Source: Larix kaempferi (Eukaryota > Streptophyta > Pinopsida > Pinales > Pinaceae). Taken from it: DNA of 64,000 nucleotides. The DNA lies in NCBI GenBank assembly GCA_027924585.1, contig BSBM01000602.1, positions 9,051,501 through 9,115,500 on the forward strand, written 5' to 3'. The notes under the pieces were generated by a model. It did not search any database and was not told the DNA's origin. It saw only the letters and a list, made by a program, of their open reading frames with translations. The translations under genes and the position numbers were made by a program. Below are positions 47,170 to 57,210 of this stretch, in pieces; positions within the stretch are counted from its first letter, which is position 1; each line of letters starts with the position of its first letter.

Positions 47170-48396
47170 CTACACCTCCATGCCTAAGAAATAGTGCATC
47201 ATACCCAGGTCCTTCATCTCGAACTCTGCGGCAAGCTTCCTCTTCGTATCTGCAATGAGCCCATCCTCTCCTGTTACAAATAGGTCATCTACATAGAGTA
47301 GAAGTATCACTGGATTTCCCACTTCAACCTTGTAGTAAAGGTTGGAATCTGCTTTACTCTTGGTAAATCCTAAGCTCATCAGGAAGCTATACATTCTGAC
47401 ATACCACGTCCTGGGTGCATGTTTCAATCCGTACAATGCCTTCTTCAACTTCCACACATGAGTCTGCCTGTCATGTGTCTCAAATCCTAGTGGTTGTTCC
47501 ACATACACTTCCTCTTCTACTACACCATTCAAGAATGTTGTCTTGACGTCCATCTGGTGTACCTTCCATTTCATTACTGCAGCCAATGCTAGTACTAATA
47601 TGATGGAATTGTATCTTGCAACAGGTGCGAATGTCTCCTCATAGTCTATGCCTTCCTTCTGGGAGAAGCCACGTGCTACAAATCTTGCCTTGTGTTTCTC
47701 AATGCTACCATCTGTAACATGTTTGATCTTGTAGATCCACTTCAAAGTCACAACAAACTTCCCTTCTGGTCTCGGAACTACCTCCCAGACATCATTCTTC
47801 ATGATCGACTGGTACTCCTCGATCATGGCATCCTTCCATTCTTTCCTCTCGACTGTTTCCTCATAGTTGGAAGGTTCTTTGTCAATGATGTCGCACAGCA
47901 AGGCTACATAGCTGGAGTACGGCCTAGGTCTCTTACTTTCCCTGTGCATTCCCTCTGGAGCGCCATACTTCTCTGCATCTTGTATTTCCTCTCGTACCCA
48001 TGCTGGCTTCCTCTTGTCGGAGTTCTTCTCACGAGGTGGATCTACAGGTTCTTGTGGCTCTTCCATCTCGCGGTCTTCATTATCTTCTGGAACTGCTTCT
48101 TCCATAGTTGTATCTCTAATCCTAGGAACTTCAGGTTCTTCAGTCTCTTCAATAGGTCGTCTTCTTGATTTGTTATAAGTTGAGTCTTCGTCGAATGTCA
48201 CGTCTCTGTTGATGTCGATCTTCTTGAATCTTGGGAAGTATATTCGATAGGCCTTCGATGTTTCGCTGTATCCTATGAATATACCCTTCTTTCCTAAAGG
48301 ATCTAGCTTCGTCCTCTTCTCCTTCGAAATGTGTATGTATATAGGGCAGCCAAAGATTTTGAGATGGCTGACTTCTGGTTTCTCACCGGAGAACAC
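47170..48396 (-). CDS. Copia C reverse transcriptase (with integrase C-terminus)
   Basis: A 408-codon frame. Residues 1-60 are the integrase C-terminal segment (HLKIFGCPIYIHI, GIFIGYSETSKAYRIYF). An acidic hinge (EETEEPEVPR, EPQEPVDPP) follows. RT begins at about residue 190 (WKDAMIEEYQSIMKNDVWEV). It has KARFVARGFSQKEGIDYEET, MDVKTTFLNGVVEEEVYV, KKALYGLKHAPRTWYVRM and the catalytic LLLYVDDLFVTG near residue 370. It ends at HYFLGMEV, where a stop replaces the next residue. This is the donor-like relative of the RT in Copia A, which lacks the YVDD part. Confidence 0.93.
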   Translation of the reverse strand: MFSGEKPEVSHLKIFGCPIYIHISKEKRTKLDPLGKKGIFIGYSETSKAYRIYFPRFKKIDINRDVTFDEDSTYNKSRRRPIEETEEPEVPRIRDTTMEEAVPEDNEDREMEEPQEPVDPPREKNSDKRKPAWVREEIQDAEKYGAPEGMHRESKRPRPYSSYVALLCDIIDKEPSNYEETVERKEWKDAMIEEYQSIMKNDVWEVVPRPEGKFVVTLKWIYKIKHVTDGSIEKHKARFVARGFSQKEGIDYEETFAPVARYNSIILVLALAAVMKWKVHQMDVKTTFLNGVVEEEVYVEQPLGFETHDRQTHVWKLKKALYGLKHAPRTWYVRMYSFLMSLGFTKSKADSNLYYKVEVGNPVILLLYVDDLFVTGEDGLIADTKRKLAAEFEMKDLGMMHYFLGMEV

Positions 48397-48441
48397 TTCT
48401 TCTGGAGTCTTACTGTCTAGTACTCTATGAGGAGTACGATT

Positions 48442-49101
48442 CTATACATACACGGATGTCCTCACAGCTTTTTCCCATAAGTGCATCGAAAGATCCTGAT
48501 CATGAAGCATTGCTCGTGCTGCTTCCATTATTGTTCTATTATTTCTTTCTGCAACGTCATTATGCTGTGGATTGTATGGAGTGGTCAACTGCCTCTTAAT
48601 CCCAGATTCTTTGCAAAGGTTCTTGAAATCTTTCGAGGTGAACTCTCCGCCATTATCTGATCGAAATGTCTTTATCCTTTTCTCAATGTGGTTCTCGATC
48701 AAGGCTTTGAATTCCTTGAACTTGTTGAATACTTCATCTTTACTTTTCAAGAAGTATATCCAAGTCTTACGAGAAAAGTTATCAATGAATGAAACATAAT
48801 ATAAATACCCACTTAATGAACTGGATGACATAGGACCGCATACATCGGAGTGGATGATTTCCAATATTCCTTTTGCTTTGCTTTCGCTACTTGGAAATGC
48901 TTTCTTCACGTTCTTTCCCTCCACACATCCTTTGCAAACGCCTTCATGCTTCGACTGGATTTCTGGAAGTCCTTCGACTGCTTTGCTTGCAATGGGTAGT
49001 GCTCTATAGCGCACATATGCAAGCATTTTGTGCCATAGTTCACTTGGCTCCATGGAGTCATGGACCAAGGCTTGTTCAAGTTGGCCCTTCAATTTGTACA
49101 A
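48442..49101 (-). pseudogene. Copia C integrase
   Basis: Continues the gag-protease frame after one stop at about 49109. It reads LWHKMLAYVRYRALPIASKA and VCKGCVEGK (zinc-binding region, with the second His replaced), IIHSDVCGPMSSSSLSG (Asp 1), FRSDNGGEFTSKDFKNLC (Asp 2) and NPQHNDVAERNNRTIMEAA (Glu; the usual NGVAE is NDVAE). A stop at about 48439 (YV*NRTPH) separates it from the next part. All three catalytic residues are present. Confidence 0.9.
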
Positions 49102-49110
49102 TCCTCCCTC

Positions 49111-50394
49111 TTACTCTCCAATCACAGTTGCATCATCTATTGTCATTCCCTTTGGCCACATTAGGACTTGGCCATCATCAAATGCAACCCTCATACCTTT
49201 AGCATCTAGTGTTGATATGGAGAGAAGGTTCTTCTTTAGTCCTGGAACATATAGGACATCTTTCATCTTCAGATATTTTCCAAAGTCTAGCTTGTATGAA
49301 GCTTCTCCACTTCCTTTTATGGGGTATTGGTAGTCATCCCCAAGTTTCACTTTGTGAGGTGACTCATGCTCAGATAGATTGACAAATGATTCTTTGCATC
49401 CCGTCATGTGCTTGGAGGCTCCACTATCTACAAGCCAATCATTACTACCATGTGTGACAGTACCCGTGAGTGCTGATATCAGAACATACTCTTCATCACT
49501 TGAAGATTCATCACTTTCTTCTCTGGCTCTCTTCCTTAAAGGTTCATCATCTTCTGCGGTGTGGGCATGGTGTCTTTTCTTGTTGTGGGGGGCATTTCTA
49601 TTTCTGGGACAATTTCTGGAGTAGTGTCCCTTCTCATCACAAGTATAACATCTAATGTTAGATAGATCTCTCCTAGATCTTGTAAAGTTCTCCCTTTGAC
49701 TTTGATGGTGATTCTCCCTCTTGTGATGATGGTGCGCCTTCTTCTTATGATTTCTTTTGGCGTGTGTTGTGAGAGCTTGGTCATCATTTGCTCCCATCTT
49801 CTCTTCTTGTGCCACAAGTCGAACTTCTTCTTGTGTACATTCCTCCCATAGTCTACTGAATGTGATCAATCTTTTCCTGGCACAAATCCCTTGAATGAAT
49901 GAGTCCCATGATCTTGGGAGACCATTCAAGGTGGTCATAACAATCTCACTTTCTTCTACCTTTTCTTCGAGTGCTTCAAGCTGCTCCTTTAATTGTGAGA
50001 CCCTTGTGAAATAGGACTGCATGGTCTCGGCATTCTGGATCTTTATATTCTTAAGTTGGTTCCTCAAGGTCATCTTCCAATTTATGTTCTTCCCTTCAAA
50101 TAGCTTCGTCAAAATATCAAACATTTCCTTGGGTGTCTTCAAACATGACACATGTGGCATGAGATGATCCTTGATAGAATCTGGAATGATTCTCTTGGCC
50201 TTAACCAAGTTCTTTTTGTGGATGGCTTTAGCCTCATCTCCCTCTGGTGCTGGAACCTCTTCATTCACATACTTGTCCAAATCATTTTCTTCAAGGACAA
50301 GAGCAATCCTATACTTCCATGCTCGGAAGTTATCAGCTCCTTCAAGCTTATCCTCAAGCTTGGTGTGGTGAGACACATTGAATGAGTACTTCAA
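49111..50394 (-). CDS. Copia C gag and protease
   Basis: An open frame of 427 codons from ATG at 50394 (MKYSFNVSHHTKLEDKLEG). The gag core (UBN2-like) spans about residues 15-190, with NFRAWKYRIALVLEENDLD, MFDILTKLFEGKN and LPRSWDSFIQGICARK. A His/Lys/Arg-rich stretch at about 215-240 is followed by the zinc knuckle CYTCDEKGHYSRNCP (C-x2-C-x4-H-x4-C). An acidic spacer and the protease motif DWLVDSGASKHMTG (about residue 320) come next, then DVLYVPGLKKNLLSIS. The frame ends in a stop just before integrase. Gag forms the particle and protease matures it. Well preserved. Confidence 0.92.
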   Translation of the reverse strand: MKYSFNVSHHTKLEDKLEGADNFRAWKYRIALVLEENDLDKYVNEEVPAPEGDEAKAIHKKNLVKAKRIIPDSIKDHLMPHVSCLKTPKEMFDILTKLFEGKNINWKMTLRNQLKNIKIQNAETMQSYFTRVSQLKEQLEALEEKVEESEIVMTTLNGLPRSWDSFIQGICARKRLITFSRLWEECTQEEVRLVAQEEKMGANDDQALTTHAKRNHKKKAHHHHKRENHHQSQRENFTRSRRDLSNIRCYTCDEKGHYSRNCPRNRNAPHNKKRHHAHTAEDDEPLRKRAREESDESSSDEEYVLISALTGTVTHGSNDWLVDSGASKHMTGCKESFVNLSEHESPHKVKLGDDYQYPIKGSGEASYKLDFGKYLKMKDVLYVPGLKKNLLSISTLDAKGMRVAFDDGQVLMWPKGMTIDDATVIGE

Positions 50395-50791
50395 ATGGAA
50401 ATAGAAAAGCTTTTAGGTCTTACCACTTAGAGATTCCCAAAACTGATTCTGAAGCTGGCCTAGGGTTTATCAGAGAAACCCTAATTTTCCGAACTTGGAA
50501 TGTGGAACTTCTAATTGGACAGAAAGATGTGCCTCCTCAAGGCGAGTTGTCCAATGTACTAACTTTCCCAAATCCGTGAACATAATCCTGAGATAGTTGA
50601 TGCCCTAGTTTTCCTCCCAGCAGTAGTGACGGGCCAAAAATTGAAAATTCTCAGAATTCAATTATGCTTCGACAGAAAGATGCGCCCTCCTAGGGCGAGT
50701 TAGCCTAGCCTTCTTTTCTTGATGATCTATGGAGAGAAGACCTTTGACTTAGAAGCCCTAGCTTCCCGCAGCTGTACAATGTCTTCTTTTC

Positions 50792-50809
50792 AAGTTAGCT
50801 CTGATACCA
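50792..50809 (-). other. Primer-binding site of Copia C
   Basis: TGGTATCAGAGCTAACTT on the minus strand, next to the 5' LTR. Confidence 0.9.
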
Positions 50810-51353
50810 TGTTAGATTTTGAACTTTTAATCAATATTATCTAGGATCTTATCTGAAAGAATGACAAGCATAGCATAACACAATAGACACGAAGAATTTC
50901 ATCGGGGAAACCATAAAGGAGAAAACCCCGCAACTTCCTCAGAGATAGAATAGTCACCAATACAATATCACAAAAATAAAACCCCAAAACAAAGATGGTC
51001 TTCCGCGGTTCTCTCTCTTTCTTCCTATGCGAACTTGTCTTCTCTCTCTCACTAATGCAAACTTGAGTGAAGGAGTGATGTGTCCAAATGAGAGAGCTAT
51101 GCTCTCTATTTATACTTTAACATGGGGTGACCTTTTTACCTAACTGGGCCGACTTCTCTAGGAGACCTAGTAAACCCTTTACAATTTATTCTTTTGGGGA
51201 ACTATTGCCCCGACTTACATGGGAGGCTTTTACCTCAATGACCTAGGATAACTAAGCATTATAATGACATCCCCGAGCGAAGGAAAAACATCTCCGACGC
51301 AGGTACAAATAAAATACAATAGAATATCTTCTGAAGTTACAATTACATCAACA
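50810..51353 (-). repeat. 5' LTR of Copia C
   Basis: TG...CA ends, with TATAAATAG on the minus strand at 51106-51114. Only the outer 25 bases and the promoter area are close to the family A LTRs. Confidence 0.93.
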
Positions 51354-51625
51354 CTAAGAATTTTTCTTGATTTGTTTTAGGCTATTATGTGTTGTGGGTG
51401 GTTTTCTACCCATGGTTTATACCCATTTTACTTTGATCCCACTTAGTATATTAGGGTTGAATAATGTTGAAATACCAATATATTGTATTGTGCATTGTTT
51501 TGTTAATCCAATTTAAAAGACATGCATTTGAATTTTGTTTATTTTTCCAATTTTGGGTTTCCAAGATAAATATCTTGTATATTATGCATATGTTCTATGA
51601 TTATATTTAAAATATGTTACCATTG
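51354..51625. other. AT-rich spacer
   Basis: No gene or element recognised. Confidence 0.45.
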
Positions 51626-52015
51626 TTTCTTTTGCATAGGTTTATTAGTGATTATTTTTCTACAAAAACTAACTCTCATTTTATTCAAATCATGTAGCAA
51701 AGTAAATCATTTTGAAGTTTGCCTTTTTAGCTAATACATTTTTATCAAAAAAATTCACTTCAAGTGAATACTCATAAGCTATTTTGAATTATGTATATGA
51801 AACATGCACCCTTGACTTTGATAAATATCGTTTCTCTTGCATAGGTTTATTAGTGTATTTTTATACAAAAACTAACTCTCATTTAATGCAAATCAAATAG
51901 CAAAGTAAATCATTTTGAAGTTGCCTTAAGCTAAGACATTTTTAACTAAGAATTGACTAAAGTGAATACTAATTTAACCTATTTTGAATTATGTATATGA
52001 AACATGCACCCTGGA
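51626..52015. repeat. Direct duplication of about 200 bp
   Basis: GCATAGGTTTATTAGTG, CAAAAACTAACTCTCATTT, AGCAAAGTAAATCATTTTGA and TTTTGAATTATGTATATGAA each occur twice about 200 bp apart. This marks a tandem duplication of old AT-rich DNA. Confidence 0.8.
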
Positions 52016-52420
52016 CTCTGGAAAACATTGTAGAAAATCCAAGTTTTATATCCAATGGTGCGTAGAAAATGCTCATGCACAATGAAGAAAAGCTTTAATT
52101 GGTGGTTTGGCAAAAGCTTGCTCTAAGCCAATTATGTATTTGATCAACATAAACCCTATTTCAAATATTTACACACAAATAAGTATTCTCTATACAAGTT
52201 TATCTAAAATAAGGGATACATGTATAATTCTTAAAGTCCCTCACCATGGTTGTGATTTGCTTATCGCTGATGATACATTTACACATTTTAAATTAGCTCT
52301 TTATGTTTGTGATTTGCATATTGGTGAATATGCATTTACATTGAGGAAAATATGTCTTTTTTGTTAATTATCCAAATGTTAGGTTAAAACATAAACTAAA
52401 ATGATTGATTTATATCTGTC
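52016..52420. other. AT-rich spacer
   Basis: An 86-codon frame (52107-52367) has no recognisable motif. It contains a short repeated GTTTGTGATTTGC. No gene called. Confidence 0.45.
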
Positions 52421-52438
52421 AAGATTGTGTGTATTCAC

Positions 52439-52800
52439 CCGAGCTGGCAGGAGCGGGAGGAGTACTCTATGACTCCGAGGGAATCAAAAAGAAAGATTAT
52501 GCATGGGGCATAGGCAAAAAGACCAACAATGGAGCTGAGTGGCTAGCTCTCATTAAAAGACTAGCATTTGCCAGAAATGAGGGAATTGAGAAACTGATTG
52601 TCTTCGACGATTCGATTATGGTCATAGGGGAAGCAAGGAGCCTTGCAAAAGGCAGAAAGAAGCCCACCAACAAATTTTAGCATATCCTAAAGCACATTGC
52701 TCAGGAATTCAAGGAAATCAACTTCCTCCACATTCTTAGATCCAACAACAATTGCACGGACAAGATGGCAAACTCTAGAGCTAAGTTGGCATGTGGTGTT
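52439..52800 (+). pseudogene. LINE RNase H domain, 5'-truncated
   Basis: Reads GAGGVLYDSEGIKKKDYAWG, then NNGAEWLALIKRLAFARNEG (catalytic Glu) and LIVFDDSIMVIGEA (catalytic Asp). A stop at 52678 is followed by HILKHIAQEFKEINFLHILR. The first catalytic Asp was lost with the 5' truncation. The pattern is that of the RNase H at the end of plant LINE ORF2. Confidence 0.8.
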
Positions 52801-52996
52801 TTGTTTAGCAATGATCAAGATATAGGAATTGCATGGGTCCCCTAATCCTTAATCGAATTTTGGTCTCTTCTATGGTAAAAATATGGTATTTGTTTGGCCT
52901 CTTCGAAACCCTCGAATGGCACCTTATTAGCAGGTTCAGCGCATCAACCAAGGACAAAAGGAGGATACAGGATCCGCCCACACGAGCGTCCCACAT

Positions 52997-53208
52997 GGCC
53001 TCCATGCAGGGCTTAATGACGGCCATTCCCCGAGGATATTTTGGGTTTAAACTTGGCAGAGATGCCACTTCCAATTATGCATCGAAAAGCTCTTACTCTG
53101 TGGGCCTCCATGCAGGGCTTAATGACGGCCATTCCCCAAGGATATTTTGGGTTTGAACTTGGTAGAGACGCCACTTCCAATTATGCATCGAAAAGCTCTT
53201 GCTCTGTT
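52997..53208 (+). repeat. Tandem duplication, two units of 106 bp
   Basis: GGCCTCCATGCAGGGCTTAA ... TCGAAAAGCTCTTRCTCTGT is present twice in a row with a handful of differences. The duplication lies within the LINE 3' part and is probably private to this copy. Confidence 0.9.
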
Positions 53209-53289
53209 TATCCTGCTTCTAAATCCGAATACCCTGTTTCATACTCTGATTTTCCTGTTCTAAGCTCCCTGGCAAGGCATCATGTTTGC

Positions 53290-53842
53290 ATTTTCAGGAT
53301 GGCAGAGAATCAAGCTACGTTTTCCTTCCACGGTGGGAAGCAGGTGATTGCTCATGAGAGACCTCTCTGCGCAAATTTGGCCCAGAAGGAACCATTGGTA
53401 GCAGGTGCAGGTGCAGGTGTTGGCGTCAAGAGTGCGCATCCATCATCGAAACTCATGGGAAAGCTGCCTACCTGGGACAAGGGCTCCATTCAACAAAGGA
53501 CGGGATGGGGTTTGATAATTTGTCAACAACTTTCTACACATATTTGTGTGATTTAGAGGCTCAAATTTAGACTGTCAACAATGAGAATTATGAACTTAAG
53601 AAGGCTTTCACCCATCTATTTGCCCTGGTGAATTAAACGAACATCGAGGTCCGCAGGCTCAATGCCAAAGTTCTAGACCAAGTAGCCTCATTGGTGGAGG
53701 CAAAACTTGACAACTTGGATGCCAGAATGCTCGCAATTCATGGCACTGCAATGGTGGCTGTAAAAAATTTGAAGGAGATGTGTAAGGACATCAGTGAACT
53801 AGCCGTGGAAGCCAAAGGAAAGAAAAAATGCATTCCTGAGTA
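53290..53842 (+). pseudogene. Unrecognised coding part in the LINE 3' region, coiled-coil-like
   Basis: A frame from 53300 (MAENQATFSFHGGKQVIAHE) runs to 53556. After a shift, 53511-53842 reads with only two stops: TFYTYLCDLEAQI, TVNNENYELKKAFTHLFALV, EVRRLNAKVLDQVASLVEAK and LKEMCKDISELAVEAKGKKK, ending in TAA. The heptad-like spacing of Leu, Val and Ile suggests a coiled coil. No family recognised. It lies after RNase H, as does the unexplained coding-like part of the larger LINE. Confidence 0.5.
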
Positions 53843-54182
53843 ATGCTGCGTCCGGCTGACAGGTTTTTTGGTGTGCAGTCTTCTAGCGAAAGCCATGAAT
53901 CTTTTTTTGTAAATACAGTCCTAGTTTACAAGCTCAAAACTTCTTAATCTATGTCTTTCAAGTATGTTTTATTGCTCGGTCAGTTTGTAAGAAGCTATAA
54001 GCTTCCTAGAATAGGGCTTCATTTTGAGCAAATTAGCACAGCTGATACAAAGTTTGCAAGCATGGCTCTGCTTCTTCACAGAGAGTTGCCCTATTGCAAG
54101 TCCTTTTTTGTACACCCTGTTTCTTTTTTAATATAAAGTTGATTAAACGTTTCTATCAAAAAAAAAGATTGTGTGTATTCAC

Positions 54183-55984
54183 TAAATGATACTATTACAA
54201 CAGTGTGCATCTACCACTGCAAAACAGTAGTAAGAACCACAATTTCGCAATAGTGTCATCAAATAACATATCGAACAAAGCTTCCTTAATAAATATTATC
54301 TAAACATACTCAACAACAAATTCACAACGTTTGATCAACACTAATATGTTGTGCATTTCAAAGACTTAAGGGATCTTCATTATGAAAGAATGTTTCAAAG
54401 TAACAATTATCATAGAACTTGATGAAAAAAATGAGTTCCTACATTCTAAATATTTTGTTTGGAAATGATGAAATGTCTAGTGATGATAAAATGTTGCCTA
54501 GAAATTGTTAAAATGTTAAATTGTGTGGCTTTGTATGTCATCACTTGTTTGTTCTCATATGAAACTAGCAAAATTATTATGAAATATAGCATGTCATGAA
54601 GACCACTAAAATGTTAAATATCATTGCATTGTGCCTTATTTCTTCCCCATTCTAAAACAAATGGTATTGACCAATTATAAATGGCCCTTGAACCAATTAT
54701 CTATATAGCTTTTATCTTAGTACATGATGACAAGGTAACATTAGTGATATCCACTCCTCCCATTTAACAGTAACATGCATTTTCGTTAATTTCAAAGTTA
54801 CTATTAAATAAATACAAAAACCACATATTGTAATCAACAATGGCATTGAAGAGATCTTTCAATTACTTTCTTTAATATGTACACCAATATAAGTTGCTTA
54901 TCATAACCAAGGAATCAAAAATACCAAAATACATATATAGGCCATTGTTCCGAACTTTTACTTATAAATGATTTTTACAAATATATGTTTTCTCACTCAT
55001 TAACATAAAAGTGGAACATATTTTTGTCAAGACTATGCATACAAGGCCCTTTCACATGCCTCAAAATCAACAAGATATACAACACAACCCCTTTTCTTAT
55101 GGACTCCGAAACTAAAATTTTGAATTAAGTACACATCACTGATCCAAATAAAGCATAATTATTAACAAATAATTTCCATATATACTGTCCACTACCTTAC
55201 GAAATTTAGTCGCAGCTACAAAAGGATCCTAGTTGAAGAGAAGATTTAAAGTGAACTACAAACATATTCATTTTGAAACTCATATTTACTTACCTGAAAC
55301 TCATATTTACTTATCAGAGTGATTTGAGTCAACTCTACTACATCAATACTTGATAATGTTGAGGAACATCTACACATAATAATTCAAAGCACTCGTTGAT
55401 ATTTAGTTGCCAGTTTGAAGCAGCAGCATCAGCATCCTGTTTGAATTAGTTGCCATATGGCAAACCCAATACCACTATAAAAACAAAGGTCCGGTTAAGT
55501 AAAAACTCATGAAACGTAACTTTCGTGTTAGAATGAAACATATTTTATTAAGTATCAATCTCGGGAACAGCGCTACTAATAACGAGACAACTCCCTTTTA
55601 TAGAGTCAAATAGCGACGTTCTAGCATAAATTTATGTTCTTTTACAACAACATTCTTCAATAATCTTCAATTTAAAAAATTTCAGGATGAGAGGCATTCC
55701 TTTGGTTGTTGAAATTATTTTAATTTTTAAAAATGTATTTCCTATGTACGGTAACTACAAGAGTTGAGTGAGTGCCCCAACTCCAAAGTTCTTCCGTGCA
55801 AAATTATACAAATCAATAAAACAAAACAAAATGTTCCCAAGTGCACTTCAGCCACTGCAAATCCCATCATGTGCCATGTGCTAAGAAACTAGATAAGAAC
55901 AATCTCCATTCCTGAAAAAGGAAATGCCAAATCTTACCCATCCTCGACAATTCCAGAATTTGGATAACTTACTTGTTCGGAGAC
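54183..55984. other. Long stretch without recognisable genes
   Basis: AT-rich DNA with only short frames. I see no LTR ends, domain or tandem array. Confidence 0.5.
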
Positions 55985-56430
55985 ATCAAATTTCGAGCAA
56001 CTTTCATTCTTCAAGAGCATTGAGTGCAAAATGTCCAGATGTGGGGGTTTGCCAAGGTTGCCCAAATCTTTTGGTAAACTTTCTTCTTTGAAAGTGTATA
56101 AGTTAGAGCAACTGCCAACTGGTTATGATTCTCTGGTTCTTTGGAGGTGTATAAGTTAGAGCAACGGCCAACTGGTTTTGATTCTCTGGTAGCATTGAGA
56201 GGTTTAAAAGTTGAATATGTTCGGATGCAAGAACTTGTCAAGGTTACCTAAAATATTTGGCAAACTCAGCTGTTTAAGTTGAACCTGTTGGAATGCAAAC
56301 ATTTGGTAAAGTCCCTGAAGGTTTTGGTAAGCTTGGGCATTGGGAAGACTCAAGAGCAAATCTATTAGGATGCTCTCAACTAGAGGAACTCTAGCAACTT
56401 TCGTGGAAGGGAGATGCTTCATAAAATCCG
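55985..56430 (+). pseudogene. Leucine-rich-repeat relic of a resistance-type gene
   Basis: In broken plus-strand frames, LRR units can be read: GGLPRLPKSFGKLSSLKVYK followed by LEQLPTGYDSL, then KLEQRPTGFDSLVALRGLKV, and LPKIFGKLS, later CKHLVKSLKVLVSLG. LP.SFG.LSSLK and LP.GFDSLVAL are typical of the LRR part of plant NBS-LRR proteins. A 55-bp internal duplication repeats the GTGTATAAGTTAGAGCAAC motif. No NB-ARC domain is nearby, so this is a small fragment. Its right end abuts the Penelope-like element. Confidence 0.5.
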
Positions 56431-56454
56431 GAAATTTGAAAGCCTAAGGATTAA

Positions 56455-57210
56455 GATCGCTCACAGATCGGCGGATCTGGCGTTTCTAAAGAGATGTCAT
56501 GACAACTGTGCTGTTCCTTGCTTCGCAGCTCTTGACCATTGTTTAAAAGATATATTCCCACGTGTTTTTCAATCTGTCTCAAGCTGATCCAAGGAGAAAT
56601 AAAACACGTCAGGCGTGTGCTGGATGGTCTTTCTAAGCACACATTCGATCTTCATTTGTCTCTCAAGAGAGTTTTACGCATAGAATTTTGGATAAATGTG
56701 GAAGTTGGCACTGCTATCAAAGCCGAGCGAACATATATTACAGCTACAGGATAGCAGAACACGAAGTTTGATCGTTTGACTAGAAAACAGCGACCCGTTT
56801 CCGCTAAGAAAAATAACTGCGTCATCAATCTTGCAGGTATAAATTTGGATAAAGCCACTACAAAACTTTTGGAGAAAGATCTTAATTTTGCTATCGCTCC
56901 ACGGAAGATCCCATTCAAAGACATCATTTGCAGCGTTGAGAACAGTGTTAAAAGCCTACCCGATAACACAGCAGAAGATATCTGTCAGGAATGCGGCATC
57001 ATTCTCAAGAACACCCAGCCCCCAAGACGCAATATATCTAATAATTAAGGAAGAAATTATTGCTCTTAAATTATTGAAGAAAAACGACAATATTATGATT
57101 CTGAAAGCGGACAAAGGAAATGCTACTGTCATTCTAAAAACCACAAGATTACAACCAGAAAATGTTCAAGCACCTATCCTGTGGCAGGTGCAGAAAGTTA
57201 CAAAGTGATC
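56455..57210 (+). pseudogene. PLE N-terminal region and RT start
   Basis: It starts with IAHRSADLAFLKRCHDNCAV and VPCFAALDHCLKD, a block that resembles the N-terminus of other PLE proteins. After stops it resumes at 56776 with RPVSAKKNNCVINLAGINLD, LNFAIAPRKIPFKDIICSVE and DICQECGIILKN. Then, in another frame, come IALKLLKKNDNIMILKADKG and NATVILKTT, the first RT motif of PLEs (NI.ILKADKGNATV). At least three frame changes. Confidence 0.75.

Larger units (their letters stand above)
44923..51353 (-). mobile_element. Copia element C, full length, few defects
   Basis: LTRs of 562 bp (44923-45484, 3') and 544 bp (50810-51353, 5') start TGTTGATGTAATTGTAAC on the minus strand. The TSD CTAAG is perfect (44918-44922 and 51354-51358). 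The primer-binding site TGGTATCAGAGCTAAC adjoins the 5' LTR. The coding order is gag, protease, integrase, RT, RNase H, as in Copia, interrupted by about four single stops. A tandem-repeat block lies between RNase H and the 3' LTR, as in family A. It is the most complete LTR element in the window, though as it stands not translatable as one protein. Confidence 0.95.
52439..54164 (+). mobile_element. 5'-truncated LINE (RNase H end and 3' part)
   Basis: It begins inside an RNase H domain and ends in poly-A (about 54158-54167). It is flanked by AAGATTGTGTGTATTCAC (52421-52438 and 54165-54182), an 18-bp target duplication. 5' truncation is usual for LINE insertions. It is from a different LINE lineage than the one at 25453, since the RNase H sequences differ strongly. 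An internal 106-bp duplication lies at 52997-53208. Confidence 0.93.

Noticed and set aside
47692-48168. 158-codon hydrophobic-looking frame on the plus strand
   Set aside because: It lies antisense to the well-supported RT frame of Copia C.
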